Origin: UBA961 sp049317525
GTDB lineage: Bacteria; Bacteroidota; Ignavibacteria; Kapaibacteriales; UBA961
Direction of reading: 5' to 3'
DNA length: 64,000 nucleotides
NCBI GenBank assembly: GCA_049317525.1
Contig: JBMOIC010000002.1
Span: 89,577-153,576 of the forward strand
Part shown: positions 37,763 to 47,100 of the stretch, in pieces
Numbering within the stretch: position 1 is the stretch's first letter
How the letters are laid out: each line of letters starts with the position of its first letter
Translations under genes and position numbers: made by a program
Notes under the pieces: generated by a model
The model's database searches: none
The model's input: the letters and a program-made list of their open reading frames with translations, nothing else
Told to the model about the DNA's origin: nothing

Positions 37763-39265
37763 ATCCCAGATATATGTTCTACACTGATCATTATTTTTAT
37801 ATATAATCGTATCTGGTTTCCCTAAATACCCTGTCATTTTTTTTGAATATGTTCCAGCCTGTTTAGGATGAGGTTGATAAACAATATATCTCCCACTCTT
37901 ATCTGTTAATAATTTCTCATATACAGATACAATTAGCGCTTCACTTCTAAATTCCTTTAATGTTGCTTGCAATTCAGCTTGAGCTTGTATCGAATCAATT
38001 AGTTTTCTATTTGAAACCAATCCTTCTAAGTTAATTATCGTACCATTATGAATGTATCCAGTTAAACCTGATCGATCTCCCATCGCTGCAATTTTTATAT
38101 TCTTATGCAGAAGCCATGTATGAATCGAATGTGCATGAGTATAATTACTAGTTTCATATGTAAGAGCATTGTGAACTCTATACATATATTTAATACTCCA
38201 CAAGCCTATAATTATCATTAATGAATACAAGATAGATTGCTTCAGATATAATGTTTGAATATCATTACTAAACAACAGTATAATACTTGGTACAACTAAT
38301 ATTAGTGGATAAAAATACCAATCAAATAAAGCCCAATCACTTCTTGTACTTACTACTATAAAGTATAAAATGATAGAAAACAGCATTGATTGAACAATTA
38401 TATCATGTTTTTTACATAAAGATATGATAAAAATAACGATAGAAATGACATACAATGCTAGTTCAAAAGGATGATAAAAGAAATCCTGCCAAAAATGGAA
38501 ACTTAGTATAAAAGGATAGATTGTTAATCCCTTTGCTAAGCCACTAATAGGAATGATACTTTGAAATGACAGTGAATTGATATAAAGATAAGAAGCTATT
38601 ACGATACATGCAGGAAGAAAATGTATGAAAAAGAGATATTTATTTTTTCTTTCTAATGCAGAAAAATAAAAGAACAAAGGCAAAGTAAGAAGAATTACAG
38701 TATCAATTCTTGATAAAAAGATAAACAAACAAAGACTTGATAATATAGTATAACTTGCTTGTAATTGTGGCTTTACAATATTATAAAAGAACATATACAA
38801 TAAGGGAATTGTTATAACAATTTCCATATGTAATAAAATCAGCTTATAAGAAATGAACCATGATATAAATAGTAGTATATCTTTTTTAATTCCAGATAAT
38901 GAACACAAAGAATATAATTTATTACAAGATCGATAAATCTGAATACTTGAGCTTATAATTAATACTTGTAATAAAACATAGAATAGAATGGATTTTGTAC
39001 TTCCTGAAATAAAAGCTAATACTACAATTATTGCAAGATATAATGGATGATAACCATTTGTTAAAGTAATGCTGTCAAAGCTAGACATTCCCTTTTGGAG
39101 AATAGTATCAGCTATAGTTGTATAGTAGAAATAATCATCTGGAACAAAGGCAGAAATAGCATACTGGTTATAATAAAAAGTATAGACAGAGAATAATGAA
39201 ATGAAAGCCGTTATAGTATAAATAGAATATGCAACTATCTTTTCAGGAATATGATCACTTTGCAT
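37754..39265 (-). CDS. GT-C-type membrane glycosyltransferase-like protein
   Basis: The 503-residue polytopic protein has about 10-12 hydrophobic helices in the first 370 residues and a soluble C-terminal part of about 130. The first extracytoplasmic loop carries PDDYFYYTTIADTI and then TNGYHPLYLAI. The acidic DD pair plus the TNGYHPL(W/Y) segment is typical of GT-C enzymes that use polyprenyl-phosphate sugars. The donor is unknown. It starts 8 bases after a DprE2-like reductase, an enzyme of polyprenyl-phosphate arabinose synthesis in Actinobacteria, which suggests arabinofuranose or a related sugar (inference). It is the last gene of a three-gene leftward operon. Confidence 0.7.
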   Translation of the reverse strand: MQSDHIPEKIVAYSIYTITAFISLFSVYTFYYNQYAISAFVPDDYFYYTTIADTILQKGMSSFDSITLTNGYHPLYLAIIVVLAFISGSTKSILFYVLLQVLIISSSIQIYRSCNKLYSLCSLSGIKKDILLFISWFISYKLILLHMEIVITIPLLYMFFYNIVKPQLQASYTILSSLCLFIFLSRIDTVILLTLPLFFYFSALERKNKYLFFIHFLPACIVIASYLYINSLSFQSIIPISGLAKGLTIYPFILSFHFWQDFFYHPFELALYVISIVIFIISLCKKHDIIVQSMLFSIILYFIVVSTRSDWALFDWYFYPLILVVPSIILLFSNDIQTLYLKQSILYSLMIIIGLWSIKYMYRVHNALTYETSNYTHAHSIHTWLLHKNIKIAAMGDRSGLTGYIHNGTIINLEGLVSNRKLIDSIQAQAELQATLKEFRSEALIVSVYEKLLTDKSGRYIVYQPHPKQAGTYSKKMTGYLGKPDTIIYKNNDQCRTYIWDLR

Positions 39266-39273
39266 AAAGGATA

Positions 39274-40014
39274 TTAAATAGACAATTTCTTAAAAATAAA
39301 TTCAGGCAAGTCTTTGATAATTCTCATGATAAATCGCCAATAGAAAGGAACATAGATACTATCCTTACGATTAATCATCCCTTTATATATGATATTTGCA
39401 GCTGATGTTGAACTAATAAATAAGGGGCTTTTGGGTAAATGTGATGTCATAGGTGTTTCTATTAAACCAGGCTTTACTGTCATAACATGAATATTATGCG
39501 GAGCTAATCTACCTCTCAAGCCAGACATTAGCGAAGTAAATGCTGATTTTGCGCTACCATACATATATATTGTTTTGCGACCTCTTTCCCCTGCTACCGA
39601 TGAAATCCCTATAATTTGTCCTTTTTGTCTTTTTTCAAAATACTCTGCACATAATAATGCTGGAATGGCCATACTTTCAAAATTCAAGAAGAATTCATCT
39701 AATGCATAATCTATATCTGTATTTGCTTTCAATTGATCAGTTAATGATCCTTGTGCAAGGATAAGTGTATCTATTTCTTTAAGCATTAACAATGCTTCCT
39801 TGAATGTATGCTTTAAAGACTCTTTATTCAAAAAGTCGCATAGAAAACATTCAGCAGATTGCGCTCCTCTACTTTTTAAATCTTTACATACAGTATCGAG
39901 TCTATCTTTATTTCTTCCTATCAATACAAAAGAACATTCTTCATTTTGTGCAAGAAGTCTAGTCAATTGATGAGCTATTTCAGATGTTGCTCCATATACA
40001 ACGATTCTTTTCAT
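39274..40014 (-). CDS. Short-chain dehydrogenase, DprE2-like
   Basis: The 246-residue SDR has the nucleotide motif GATSEIAHQL (8-17, a GxxxxIA form rather than GxxxGIG), SSVAGERGRKTIYMYGSAK around 137-155 (catalytic Ser, Tyr and Lys) and VKPGLIETPMTSHL near 181. The C-terminal FYWRFIMRIIKDLPEFIFKK closely resembles the tail of actinobacterial DprE2, the keto-reductase partner of DprE1 in making polyprenyl-phosphate arabinose. DprE1 is not in the window, so the pathway assignment is tentative; a generic SDR is the alternative. It sits between a secreted protease and a GT-C membrane protein. Confidence 0.75.
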   Translation of the reverse strand: MKRIVVYGATSEIAHQLTRLLAQNEECSFVLIGRNKDRLDTVCKDLKSRGAQSAECFLCDFLNKESLKHTFKEALLMLKEIDTLILAQGSLTDQLKANTDIDYALDEFFLNFESMAIPALLCAEYFEKRQKGQIIGISSVAGERGRKTIYMYGSAKSAFTSLMSGLRGRLAPHNIHVMTVKPGLIETPMTSHLPKSPLFISSTSAANIIYKGMINRKDSIYVPFYWRFIMRIIKDLPEFIFKKLSI

Positions 40015-40021
40015 ACATTCT

Positions 40022-42067
40022 TTAATAAGTTGGAGTAATAATATGCGTTGTTAATAAAGCATTGTTTTTAAAAATTGCAAGTGCTGTCCATGAACTTAAG
40101 TGAACGATATGTGGAAGTTCATTTATCAAATAATTTCCCTCTGGTAGAGCTAAAGTATTATTACTAATTAAGCCTCCCTGAATATCATATTGATATATAG
40201 TAAGTATCTCTCCAGCTTTTACTTCTAAGTGATCATTAATATTTGTCGAGTGCTGTTCTTCAACAAGCATTGGATATGCATGTTTAGGTAATAGATTCGT
40301 ATCGATCCCACATGGATAAATTTCTTGATTGATAGAAATAGCTACTGTAGAATCATATCCAGGTAAAAGAACAGGATATCGTCTTTTTCTGAATTCCGAA
40401 TCCTTTACGTCTACATAACATGAAATTGTATTATTCTTTATTTGATTATGGGGTATATCTGCAGCAAATAAATGTGGAGTATCAGTTGGATATAAAGTAT
40501 ACAATTGCAATCTATTTGAATTATAGACGCTAAGTTTTGGATTCACAATTGCTGTTTTGGACATGATATAACATGCAACTCTCTGGATATTATTAATGGG
40601 ATACGTAATAAAAGGTGATACGATTATACCAGCTTCTAGCATTGCTTGTTTAACATTAGCTAAGCCATAACCAATAGCATTGTTTTTTTCATTTGCATTC
40701 TTTGCTGTTGCATAAAAAACACGTCTTACTTCACTTGAAGTTAATTCTGGAAATGCAGACAATAAAAGACCACTTATACCAGCCATCAAAGGAGTAGCTA
40801 AAGAAGTGCCATTTGCAGCTGTTAACTTTGTTGTATCATTATATTGGATACAAATTACTCCAACACCTTGGGTAGCTATATCAGGTTTAATTTTACCGTC
40901 GCCTCTGGGGCCTCTAGAAGTAAATCCAGCAATAGTAGTATCTGGAGCTAATGCAGCAACAGCAATAACACTATCAGCATCAGATGGAGTTATCAGCGTA
41001 CTATCTTTTGGACCATCATTTCCTGCAGCTGTTAAACAAACAACTCCTCTTTTTACAGCTTTATTTACCCATTTGGAGGTAATTGTTGTTTTGCCATCAA
41101 AGTCTGCAAACAGATAATTTTCTTCATCTGGTTGATTAAATACACTGTATCCCAATGATGATGTAACAATATCAGTTCCTTGAGATTCTGTCCATTCAAT
41201 AGCTGCTGCATAATTATCTTCTTCAAGATGCTGCTCTGTGGGTATATCTTCAGTTTTTGCCAACAAAAAAGAAGAGTGAGGCGATATTCCAATCAATGAA
41301 TCTTGAAGAAATCCAGAAACAGTTGAAAAACAAATTGTTCCGTGATTATCTTGTCCCTCAACATCCCCAGGTTGATTTTCAGTGATGGAATCTAATTGAA
41401 TATAGTCTCTTTCATCTAGTACTTGTGCATTTTTAGTAGCAAAATGTTGTTTCCATCTAAAGCCTGAATCCAAAAAGGATATTAAAGCATCTTTCCCTGT
41501 AATACCCATAGAGTGAACAAAAGGTACTTGTAGTAAAGCCGCTTGATTATATGAAGGGCCATATCGGAAAATTCCGCAATTATCAATGTTTGGTGTAATA
41601 ACTTTTAGATTATTAATTGGATCTTTGATAAAAGTAGAATTTTTACTAAGCGTTTTTTGTTGTGGAAACAGTTTATTAGCTGTTCTTTGTATATTCTTTA
41701 CAAATGATAATTTCTTTACTGCGTTCATCTGATTTGAATCTGCGCTAACAACTACATAATTACCCCATCGTAAATGTAATCGAACACGGTTCACATATGT
41801 TTGCAGAGTATCTAGATAAGGTTGATAAATAGGCGCATCTTCAATTGTAAAAACCAATGAATCTGGATTATTTTTTAATCTTCGATTTTTGGACTTTTCT
41901 GTATGTAAAGCCTCGGTGCTTATATATAAAGGAGATCCACTCTTAAACTCGGAAGTACCTTTATCTTTTAAAAAAATACGCCAATACAAGCTGTTTTGAG
42001 CATGCATTTGTATTGAGTATAATGACTGAACAATCACACATAAAATGAGAATATTTTTAATAGACAT
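40022..42067 (-). CDS. Secreted subtilisin-like (S8) serine protease
   Basis: The 681-residue exported protease has a signal peptide (cut near QMHAQ), a propeptide-like region (about 25-185) and a catalytic domain (about 190-475). The triad is D200 (FLDSGF), H242 (DNHGT) and S422 (NGTSLATP), with the oxyanion N350 (AAGND). A C-terminal beta-rich part of about 200 residues ends in a segment weakly like a T9SS sorting domain (LTIYQYDIQGG, then LPEGNYLI). It is the first gene of a leftward operon with the DprE2-like and GT-C genes. Secreted subtilases with such tails are common T9SS cargo. Confidence 0.92.
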   Translation of the reverse strand: MSIKNILILCVIVQSLYSIQMHAQNSLYWRIFLKDKGTSEFKSGSPLYISTEALHTEKSKNRRLKNNPDSLVFTIEDAPIYQPYLDTLQTYVNRVRLHLRWGNYVVVSADSNQMNAVKKLSFVKNIQRTANKLFPQQKTLSKNSTFIKDPINNLKVITPNIDNCGIFRYGPSYNQAALLQVPFVHSMGITGKDALISFLDSGFRWKQHFATKNAQVLDERDYIQLDSITENQPGDVEGQDNHGTICFSTVSGFLQDSLIGISPHSSFLLAKTEDIPTEQHLEEDNYAAAIEWTESQGTDIVTSSLGYSVFNQPDEENYLFADFDGKTTITSKWVNKAVKRGVVCLTAAGNDGPKDSTLITPSDADSVIAVAALAPDTTIAGFTSRGPRGDGKIKPDIATQGVGVICIQYNDTTKLTAANGTSLATPLMAGISGLLLSAFPELTSSEVRRVFYATAKNANEKNNAIGYGLANVKQAMLEAGIIVSPFITYPINNIQRVACYIMSKTAIVNPKLSVYNSNRLQLYTLYPTDTPHLFAADIPHNQIKNNTISCYVDVKDSEFRKRRYPVLLPGYDSTVAISINQEIYPCGIDTNLLPKHAYPMLVEEQHSTNINDHLEVKAGEILTIYQYDIQGGLISNNTLALPEGNYLINELPHIVHLSSWTALAIFKNNALLTTHIITPTY

Positions 42068-42193
42068 CGAGATACTAATAAAATGTAGAAAGAATATATT
42101 TACGGCACATAAAGTGATAAATACTTTAATATATCATAATAATAACCTAACAAATTAGGCATTTTAAGAATTAACATAATACTTACATAGAAT

Positions 42194-43162
42194 ATGACAG
42201 AAAGATTTTCATTCCAATATCAAGCAGTTTGGTCTAAAGCTAATGTATATGGAATCATCATTGCCAAAGGAAAAGATACATTAGACTTACTCCATAGAAT
42301 ATCAACTAATAATTGTAATACTTTACAATCATTAGAGGGTACTCAAACTGTTTTAACAAATGAAAAAGGAAGAATCATTGATATTATTTCAGTTATTCAA
42401 TGTCCTGATTTTATAATGTTACTTACATCATATGGTGCTGAAGAATCAGTACTACATTGGATAAAGAAGTTTATCATTATGGATGATGTTGTTCTTCATA
42501 TTGCAACAAATGAATATAAGATGATACAAATTCATGGACCTCAAAGTTTACAATGTATTTTATCATTTACTGGTAATTCATTAATACATCTTCCATTGCA
42601 TCATTGTACTATAAGTACAGTTGAATCACGAAATATGTATATCCTAAGAGTGCCTGCAATATCAGAATTATGTTATACTTTAATATATAGTACATCAGAC
42701 ATATCAATTGATACGTTTTTTGAGACACAGAATGATATCCCATTTTTAACAGATAATCAATATTGGATAATGCGATTAGAAGCAGGTATGGGAACATATA
42801 ATAATGAGTATTCTCAGATGTATAATCCATTAGAAGCAGGATTATTGCATCTTATAAATTTTAAGAAGGGATGTTATATAGGCCAAGAAGTTATAGCTCG
42901 ATTAGATAGCTATAATAAGGTGAACAAAAGATTAATTGGTATTAAGTCAGAACTTCCAATAATCAAAAATTCAATTATTACACATGATGATAAAGAAATA
43001 GGAATTATTACAAGTTCATGTTTCTCAGATATATATGGATATATTGCTTTAGCATATATTCGTTCAGAATATGCGTTTCAGAATGATACTATAACTTTCG
43101 AGCTAGAGAAACAACAATATAGTGGTATCATTAATCTTTTACCTTTTTCTGATGAATCATGA
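42194..43162 (+). CDS. ygfZ: Folate-binding protein YgfZ/GcvT family
   Basis: YgfZ-type proteins bind tetrahydrofolate and help maintain or build Fe-S clusters. The 322-residue protein has a GcvT-like N-domain (LLHRISTNNCNTL near 32, VLTNEKGRIIDII near 53) and the diagnostic K-G-C-Y-x-G-Q-E at 225-232, with C227 the functional cysteine. Length is close to E. coli YgfZ (326). It heads a rightward operon, and its stop overlaps the LOG-gene start by ATGA. Confidence 0.9.
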   Translation: MTERFSFQYQAVWSKANVYGIIIAKGKDTLDLLHRISTNNCNTLQSLEGTQTVLTNEKGRIIDIISVIQCPDFIMLLTSYGAEESVLHWIKKFIIMDDVVLHIATNEYKMIQIHGPQSLQCILSFTGNSLIHLPLHHCTISTVESRNMYILRVPAISELCYTLIYSTSDISIDTFFETQNDIPFLTDNQYWIMRLEAGMGTYNNEYSQMYNPLEAGLLHLINFKKGCYIGQEVIARLDSYNKVNKRLIGIKSELPIIKNSIITHDDKEIGIITSSCFSDIYGYIALAYIRSEYAFQNDTITFELEKQQYSGIINLLPFSDES

Positions 43163-43992
43163 AAATAGAAGACACATTATTTGATGATGGTTCTACTTTT
43201 ATGAATCCTGAATTTTTAAATTCAGATGAAGCCAGAGGTATCAGGATATTATCAGAATTCTTTCATCCTGAACATATCTTCAAAAAACATCATATTGAAT
43301 CTACGATAATTTTTTTTGGAGGTTCACGGATTAAATCAGAAGATGAGTATATAAAAGAATATAATTATTTAATACATACTATTTCTGAAACTGATGATAT
43401 TCATGAAAAGACTCAATTAGAGTTAAAACTAAAAATATTACTACACCAAAAGGAACTCATTCATTACTATGAAGAAGCCAAAGAATTGTCTTCTTTATTA
43501 ACAGAGTGGTCATTACAATTAGAACAAGAACATACCTTTACGATTTGTACTGGTGGTGGACCAGGCATCATGGAAGCTGCAAATAGGGGTGCTTTCGAAG
43601 CTGAAGGCTCATCAATTGGATTAAATATTAGCCTACCTTTCGAACAAAATCCTAATCCATATATCACACCTGATTTACAAATTAAATTCCATTATTTCTT
43701 TATGAGAAAACTGTGGTTTGTATATATGGCAAAAGCTATGATTGTATTTCCTGGAGGATTTGGAACATTAGATGAATTATTTGAAATATTAACCCTTATT
43801 TCAACAAAAAAGATCAATACAAGCATCCCAATTCTGATTTATGGAGAAGAATTTTGGAAAAAGACAGTAAATTTTGAGTACTTAGCTGAAATGGGTATGA
43901 TTTCTGTGGAGCATTTATCATTATATCGATATGTAAATTCTCCTAAAGAAGCATTTGATGTATTAAAAGCTTCATTTACAAATAATCAGTAA
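43159..43992 (+). CDS. LOG-family protein (TIGR00730-like)
   Basis: The 277-residue Rossmann-fold protein has the two hallmark motifs: GGGPGIMEAANRGA (about 132-145) and PGGFGTLDELFE (about 196-207). An N-terminal extension of about 50 residues precedes the FFGGSR strand. LOG proteins cleave nucleoside 5'-monophosphates to a base and ribose 5-phosphate and are related to cytokinin-activating enzymes. In bacteria they often act in nucleotide turnover. It overlaps ygfZ by 4 bases and is 5 bases from the SirB1-like gene. Confidence 0.9.
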   Translation: MKIEDTLFDDGSTFMNPEFLNSDEARGIRILSEFFHPEHIFKKHHIESTIIFFGGSRIKSEDEYIKEYNYLIHTISETDDIHEKTQLELKLKILLHQKELIHYYEEAKELSSLLTEWSLQLEQEHTFTICTGGGPGIMEAANRGAFEAEGSSIGLNISLPFEQNPNPYITPDLQIKFHYFFMRKLWFVYMAKAMIVFPGGFGTLDELFEILTLISTKKINTSIPILIYGEEFWKKTVNFEYLAEMGMISVEHLSLYRYVNSPKEAFDVLKASFTNNQ

Positions 43993-43997
43993 TCAAC

Positions 43998-44885
43998 ATG
44001 ATGATATCACATACTCAAAATCATGAATTAGAACTAAGAAAAAAGATTAGTCCTGCATTATTATTAATTGATGACCCCGATGAAACAGTGTCTTCTCATA
44101 TAATTGAACATCTTATTTCATTCGGTGGATCGATTGCACCAATCATTAGGACAGAATTAAAAGGTCAAGATAATCCTATCGCTTATAGAACCTTACACAC
44201 TGTTTTAAGTTCTATAAGAACTAGTGCTTTAGATGATTTAACTAATTATATAGAAAGACATAGATCTAAAAATACGACTATCGATTTATTTACTACATTT
44301 GAATTACTATCACATTTTGGTTTCCCAGAAACAAAAGCATGGATAGTTGATGCTCATTTGAATGCTCTTGCAGATTCTGTTAGAAATGATATTATCATAA
44401 CATGTGCAACAAATGAACAAAGTAGAATTAATTCACTTAATTCTGTATTTTTTACTCAGTATAATTATCGCCCTCCAACTTCTCATTATTATCTTCCTGA
44501 ACATTGTTATCTTCATAGTGTTATTGAGCATAAAATTGGTATTCCTCTCGCCCTTTCTGTTTTATACATATTAGTTGCTAAAAAGTGCGGAATTGTTTTA
44601 CAAGGTATAGGAATGCCTTTACATTTCTTGGTAAAAAGTCCTGATTTACCAACTTTTATTGATGTGTACAATTATGGTATCTCTATCACAAAAGAGGATT
44701 GTTACAATTTCTTAGCTAAATCACATATTCCCTATCAAGAAAAAATGATTAATGCTGTTTCTAATGAAGATATGATTATTCGTATGTTAAGAAATTTACA
44801 ATACTGTTATAAAAGAGAAGAAATGGATTGGGAATATGAACATATAGAAAGAGTTTTAACAGATTTAACTATTCAAAATGCATAA
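43998..44885 (+). CDS. SirB1-like transglutaminase-fold protein
   Basis: The 295-residue protein has an N-terminal helical (HEAT-like) half and a Transglut_core2 domain (about 135-250). The characteristic run is YLPEHCYLHSVIEHKIG, IPLALSVLYILVAKKCGI and GIGMPLHFLVK, and a shorter FIDVYNYG follows. The C-terminal region normally holding TPRs is short here (MIIRMLRNLQYCYKREEMDW). Family function is unclear despite the SirB1 name. It is the third gene of the ygfZ operon, with no gap before the next start. Confidence 0.85.
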   Translation: MMISHTQNHELELRKKISPALLLIDDPDETVSSHIIEHLISFGGSIAPIIRTELKGQDNPIAYRTLHTVLSSIRTSALDDLTNYIERHRSKNTTIDLFTTFELLSHFGFPETKAWIVDAHLNALADSVRNDIIITCATNEQSRINSLNSVFFTQYNYRPPTSHYYLPEHCYLHSVIEHKIGIPLALSVLYILVAKKCGIVLQGIGMPLHFLVKSPDLPTFIDVYNYGISITKEDCYNFLAKSHIPYQEKMINAVSNEDMIIRMLRNLQYCYKREEMDWEYEHIERVLTDLTIQNA

Positions 44886-45251
44886 ATGAATAAGTCCCCT
44901 TCTTTTTTTATATTTACTGATGATATCATGGAACAATTAGAGTTCCGTTCTATTTTAAGTAACTATTCTTTAGATTTCCCTACGAAGTTTGATAGTGAGT
45001 ATTTTAAAGAGCAACACGATTATACTATACTTATTGTCAACCTTCATTTATGGAATAATAATCCTTATGAGATAATTATGCATTGGAAAGAATCCATAAA
45101 TTCTCATCAAACAATATTATTAGCTTACACTTCAGAAAAGCATGATCACCCTAGCATACATAAAGCTAAAAGTGCCGGTGCCGAATTAATTTTAGATAAA
45201 AATCAATTACTTGAATTGTTACAATCTATCATTGTAGGTTTTTCACATTAA
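44886..45251 (+). CDS. Degenerate response-regulator receiver (pseudo-receiver)
   Basis: The 121-residue stand-alone domain follows the receiver pattern. The N-terminal strand ends with acidic D12-D13 (FIFTDDIMEQ), the central strand reads ILIVNLHLWNNNP where the phospho-acceptor Asp is replaced by N52, and T82/S83 lies on strand 4 (LLAYTSEK). The late AKSAGAELILDK supplies K105. A missing acceptor with the rest of the pocket kept suggests a phosphorylation-independent signalling or scaffold role (inference). It directly abuts the SirB1-like gene. The stop lies in TTAA shared with the convergent amidase stop. Confidence 0.65.
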   Translation: MNKSPSFFIFTDDIMEQLEFRSILSNYSLDFPTKFDSEYFKEQHDYTILIVNLHLWNNNPYEIIMHWKESINSHQTILLAYTSEKHDHPSIHKAKSAGAELILDKNQLLELLQSIIVGFSH

Positions 45252-45256
45252 TGTGA
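45243..45256. repeat. 14-bp perfect palindrome over two convergent stop codons
   Basis: TCACATTAATGTGA is perfectly palindromic and contains the stop codons of the pseudo-receiver (+) and the amidase (-). The same 14 bases occur at 58318-58331. Read from either strand it encodes Ser-His-stop. Confidence 0.7.
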
Positions 45257-47068
45257 GTTTCCAATTATATCTTCAGAATATGTAATAATCGCCTTTACAA
45301 TTCCTGCGGCAATATTATTTTGCCCAGCATCAGAGATAAGAATCTTTTCATCTGTGGAATTTGATAAAAATCCCGTTTCAAAAAGTACATTTGGCATAGA
45401 AGCACCAACTAATACTAGAAATCCAGCTTGATTCACCCCACGATTATACATCTTTGTATTCTTTGCTACATTCTTTTGCAATAAAGCAGCAAAACGCTCG
45501 CTGAATCTAACAAATGCAGCTTGAGCCATTGTTGCAACAATAAGTTTTTCTTCATTTAAATCTTCATAGCTTGATTGTTCTTTTTCAAGCTTAATAGATC
45601 CATTTTCTTTTTCGGCAACACGAACAGCTTCAGAATTCCTACCAGATCTTAGAATATATGATTCACAGCCATTAGCTGGATGTGGTTTGGTTGGCATGGA
45701 ATTACAATGAATACTAATAAATAATTTTCCTTTATATTGATTTGCAATATGTCCACGACGATATAATTCTATAAACGTATCATCGCTTCTTGTCATAATT
45801 ACTCTTGTAGAAGGCAAGGATTCTTTCAGCTGATCCCTTACTTTTTTTGCAATTGCTAATGCAATATCTTTTTCTTTATATCCATTTATACTAAGTGCTC
45901 CAGCATCTTCGCCTCCATGTCCGGGATCTACCACAATAACATCTAATTCCCATTTTTTCTTTTCTGTAATTGACGGTTTAGGAATTGGTATTGTTGGGGT
46001 ATATTCTATTGATAATGATATTTGATTTGAGAGTATTTTTTTTATTGAAACAGATTTAATGTCATGTTTTAATCGAATTTTATACAGTAAATATGTTTTT
46101 ATCTGCTCTGTTTTAAATGACACAATTGGATCGCCGTCAATTAATGAGCTTAAATCCCTAATTCCATTAATTGCATTGGGAAATCGTACAATAATTTCTC
46201 TACCAGAAAACTCGGGTTTTTGATAAGAAGAAATAGACATTACAGAATTAAATACAATGTGAACATCAGAATCTTTCGTAGATACTGTTGCATTTGTTAT
46301 GGCAATTGGTCCTTTACCAGAAATTTCTGCTTCTATTGATAATTGCTCAATACTTTTTATTTCTTCTTTTTTATCTTCATTATTTTGAAGTGATGTATAC
46401 ATTAATCCATCTTCGGAATTATCTACATTCTCTGGTATTTCACCATGTTCTGGTATTGAATGAACGATATGATTTGCAAGTTCTGTAGATGGATCTTTAT
46501 GTAATTCATTATTAATGTTTTCATATTGCTTTTGATCTATTGTAGATAAAGATTCATCTTGATATTCAGTGACAGTTTCAGCGGCAAATGTTCCAGCTAA
46601 TACTGGGTTTTCTACTGAGGATAATGAATAAGAATTCTCATCTATTTTGGTAGTAGAAATGATACCTAGAGATGAAATTGCTTTTAGGAAGGATTGTATA
46701 GGTACTGCAAGAATGTCCTGCTTATATATTGCAGGAAATTGCATTGCTGCTATATAGGATTGTCCATGAGATTTTAATTCTACAAATGTATTCCCAGATT
46801 TGCACGTTAAGTCCCCATTTCTCAGCTTTATTATTGATTTGATAGGATTAAATGTACTACCAGGAAATACTGATAGGCTTATATCAGCCAATGTGCAAAA
46901 ATGAGTAGATTTATAGAGGAATGTAGGAACCTTTGTAAGTCTTCCATTTGGTAATGAAAACGTGAATTGAAAGGTTGATTCGTCACATTGTACTAAAGAT
47001 GAATATGAAATGACACTTGAAAAAAACAAGTTCGCTACTATATATAAAGTACGAAACAACGATAGCAC
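45248..47068 (-). CDS. N-acetylmuramoyl-L-alanine amidase (AmiC-like, Amidase_3)
   Basis: This secreted peptidoglycan amidase cuts peptide stems from muramic acid during cell separation. The 606-residue protein has an N-terminal hydrophobic leader, two copper-amine-oxidase-N/AMIN-like beta regions (about 25-150 and 240-360) and a catalytic domain (about 380-600). Zn ligands lie in VDPGHGGEDAGA (His), NGYKEKDIAL (Glu) and FISIHCNSMP (His), and the catalytic Glu is in VLFETGFLSN. The Lys/Glu-rich insertion (VAEKENGSIKLEKEQ) between helices may be a regulatory helix. It is the last gene of a leftward run after gatA. Confidence 0.92.
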   Translation of the reverse strand: MLSLFRTLYIVANLFFSSVISYSSLVQCDESTFQFTFSLPNGRLTKVPTFLYKSTHFCTLADISLSVFPGSTFNPIKSIIKLRNGDLTCKSGNTFVELKSHGQSYIAAMQFPAIYKQDILAVPIQSFLKAISSLGIISTTKIDENSYSLSSVENPVLAGTFAAETVTEYQDESLSTIDQKQYENINNELHKDPSTELANHIVHSIPEHGEIPENVDNSEDGLMYTSLQNNEDKKEEIKSIEQLSIEAEISGKGPIAITNATVSTKDSDVHIVFNSVMSISSYQKPEFSGREIIVRFPNAINGIRDLSSLIDGDPIVSFKTEQIKTYLLYKIRLKHDIKSVSIKKILSNQISLSIEYTPTIPIPKPSITEKKKWELDVIVVDPGHGGEDAGALSINGYKEKDIALAIAKKVRDQLKESLPSTRVIMTRSDDTFIELYRRGHIANQYKGKLFISIHCNSMPTKPHPANGCESYILRSGRNSEAVRVAEKENGSIKLEKEQSSYEDLNEEKLIVATMAQAAFVRFSERFAALLQKNVAKNTKMYNRGVNQAGFLVLVGASMPNVLFETGFLSNSTDEKILISDAGQNNIAAGIVKAIITYSEDIIGNSH

Positions 47069-47100
47069 TGTTTATCTACCTGCAAATTGAAGAGAAATAA

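Noticed and set aside
40806..41117. 103-codon frame opposite the subtilisin gene
   Set aside because: It overlaps the catalytic domain of a clear protease on the other strand; its Ala/Pro/Ser content is explained by complementing that gene.
45243..45256. CRP/FNR-type operator reading of TCACATTAATGTGA
   Set aside because: CRP sites read TGTGA-N6-TCACA; here the half-sites are inverted, the spacing is 4 and the site is at gene ends rather than promoters.
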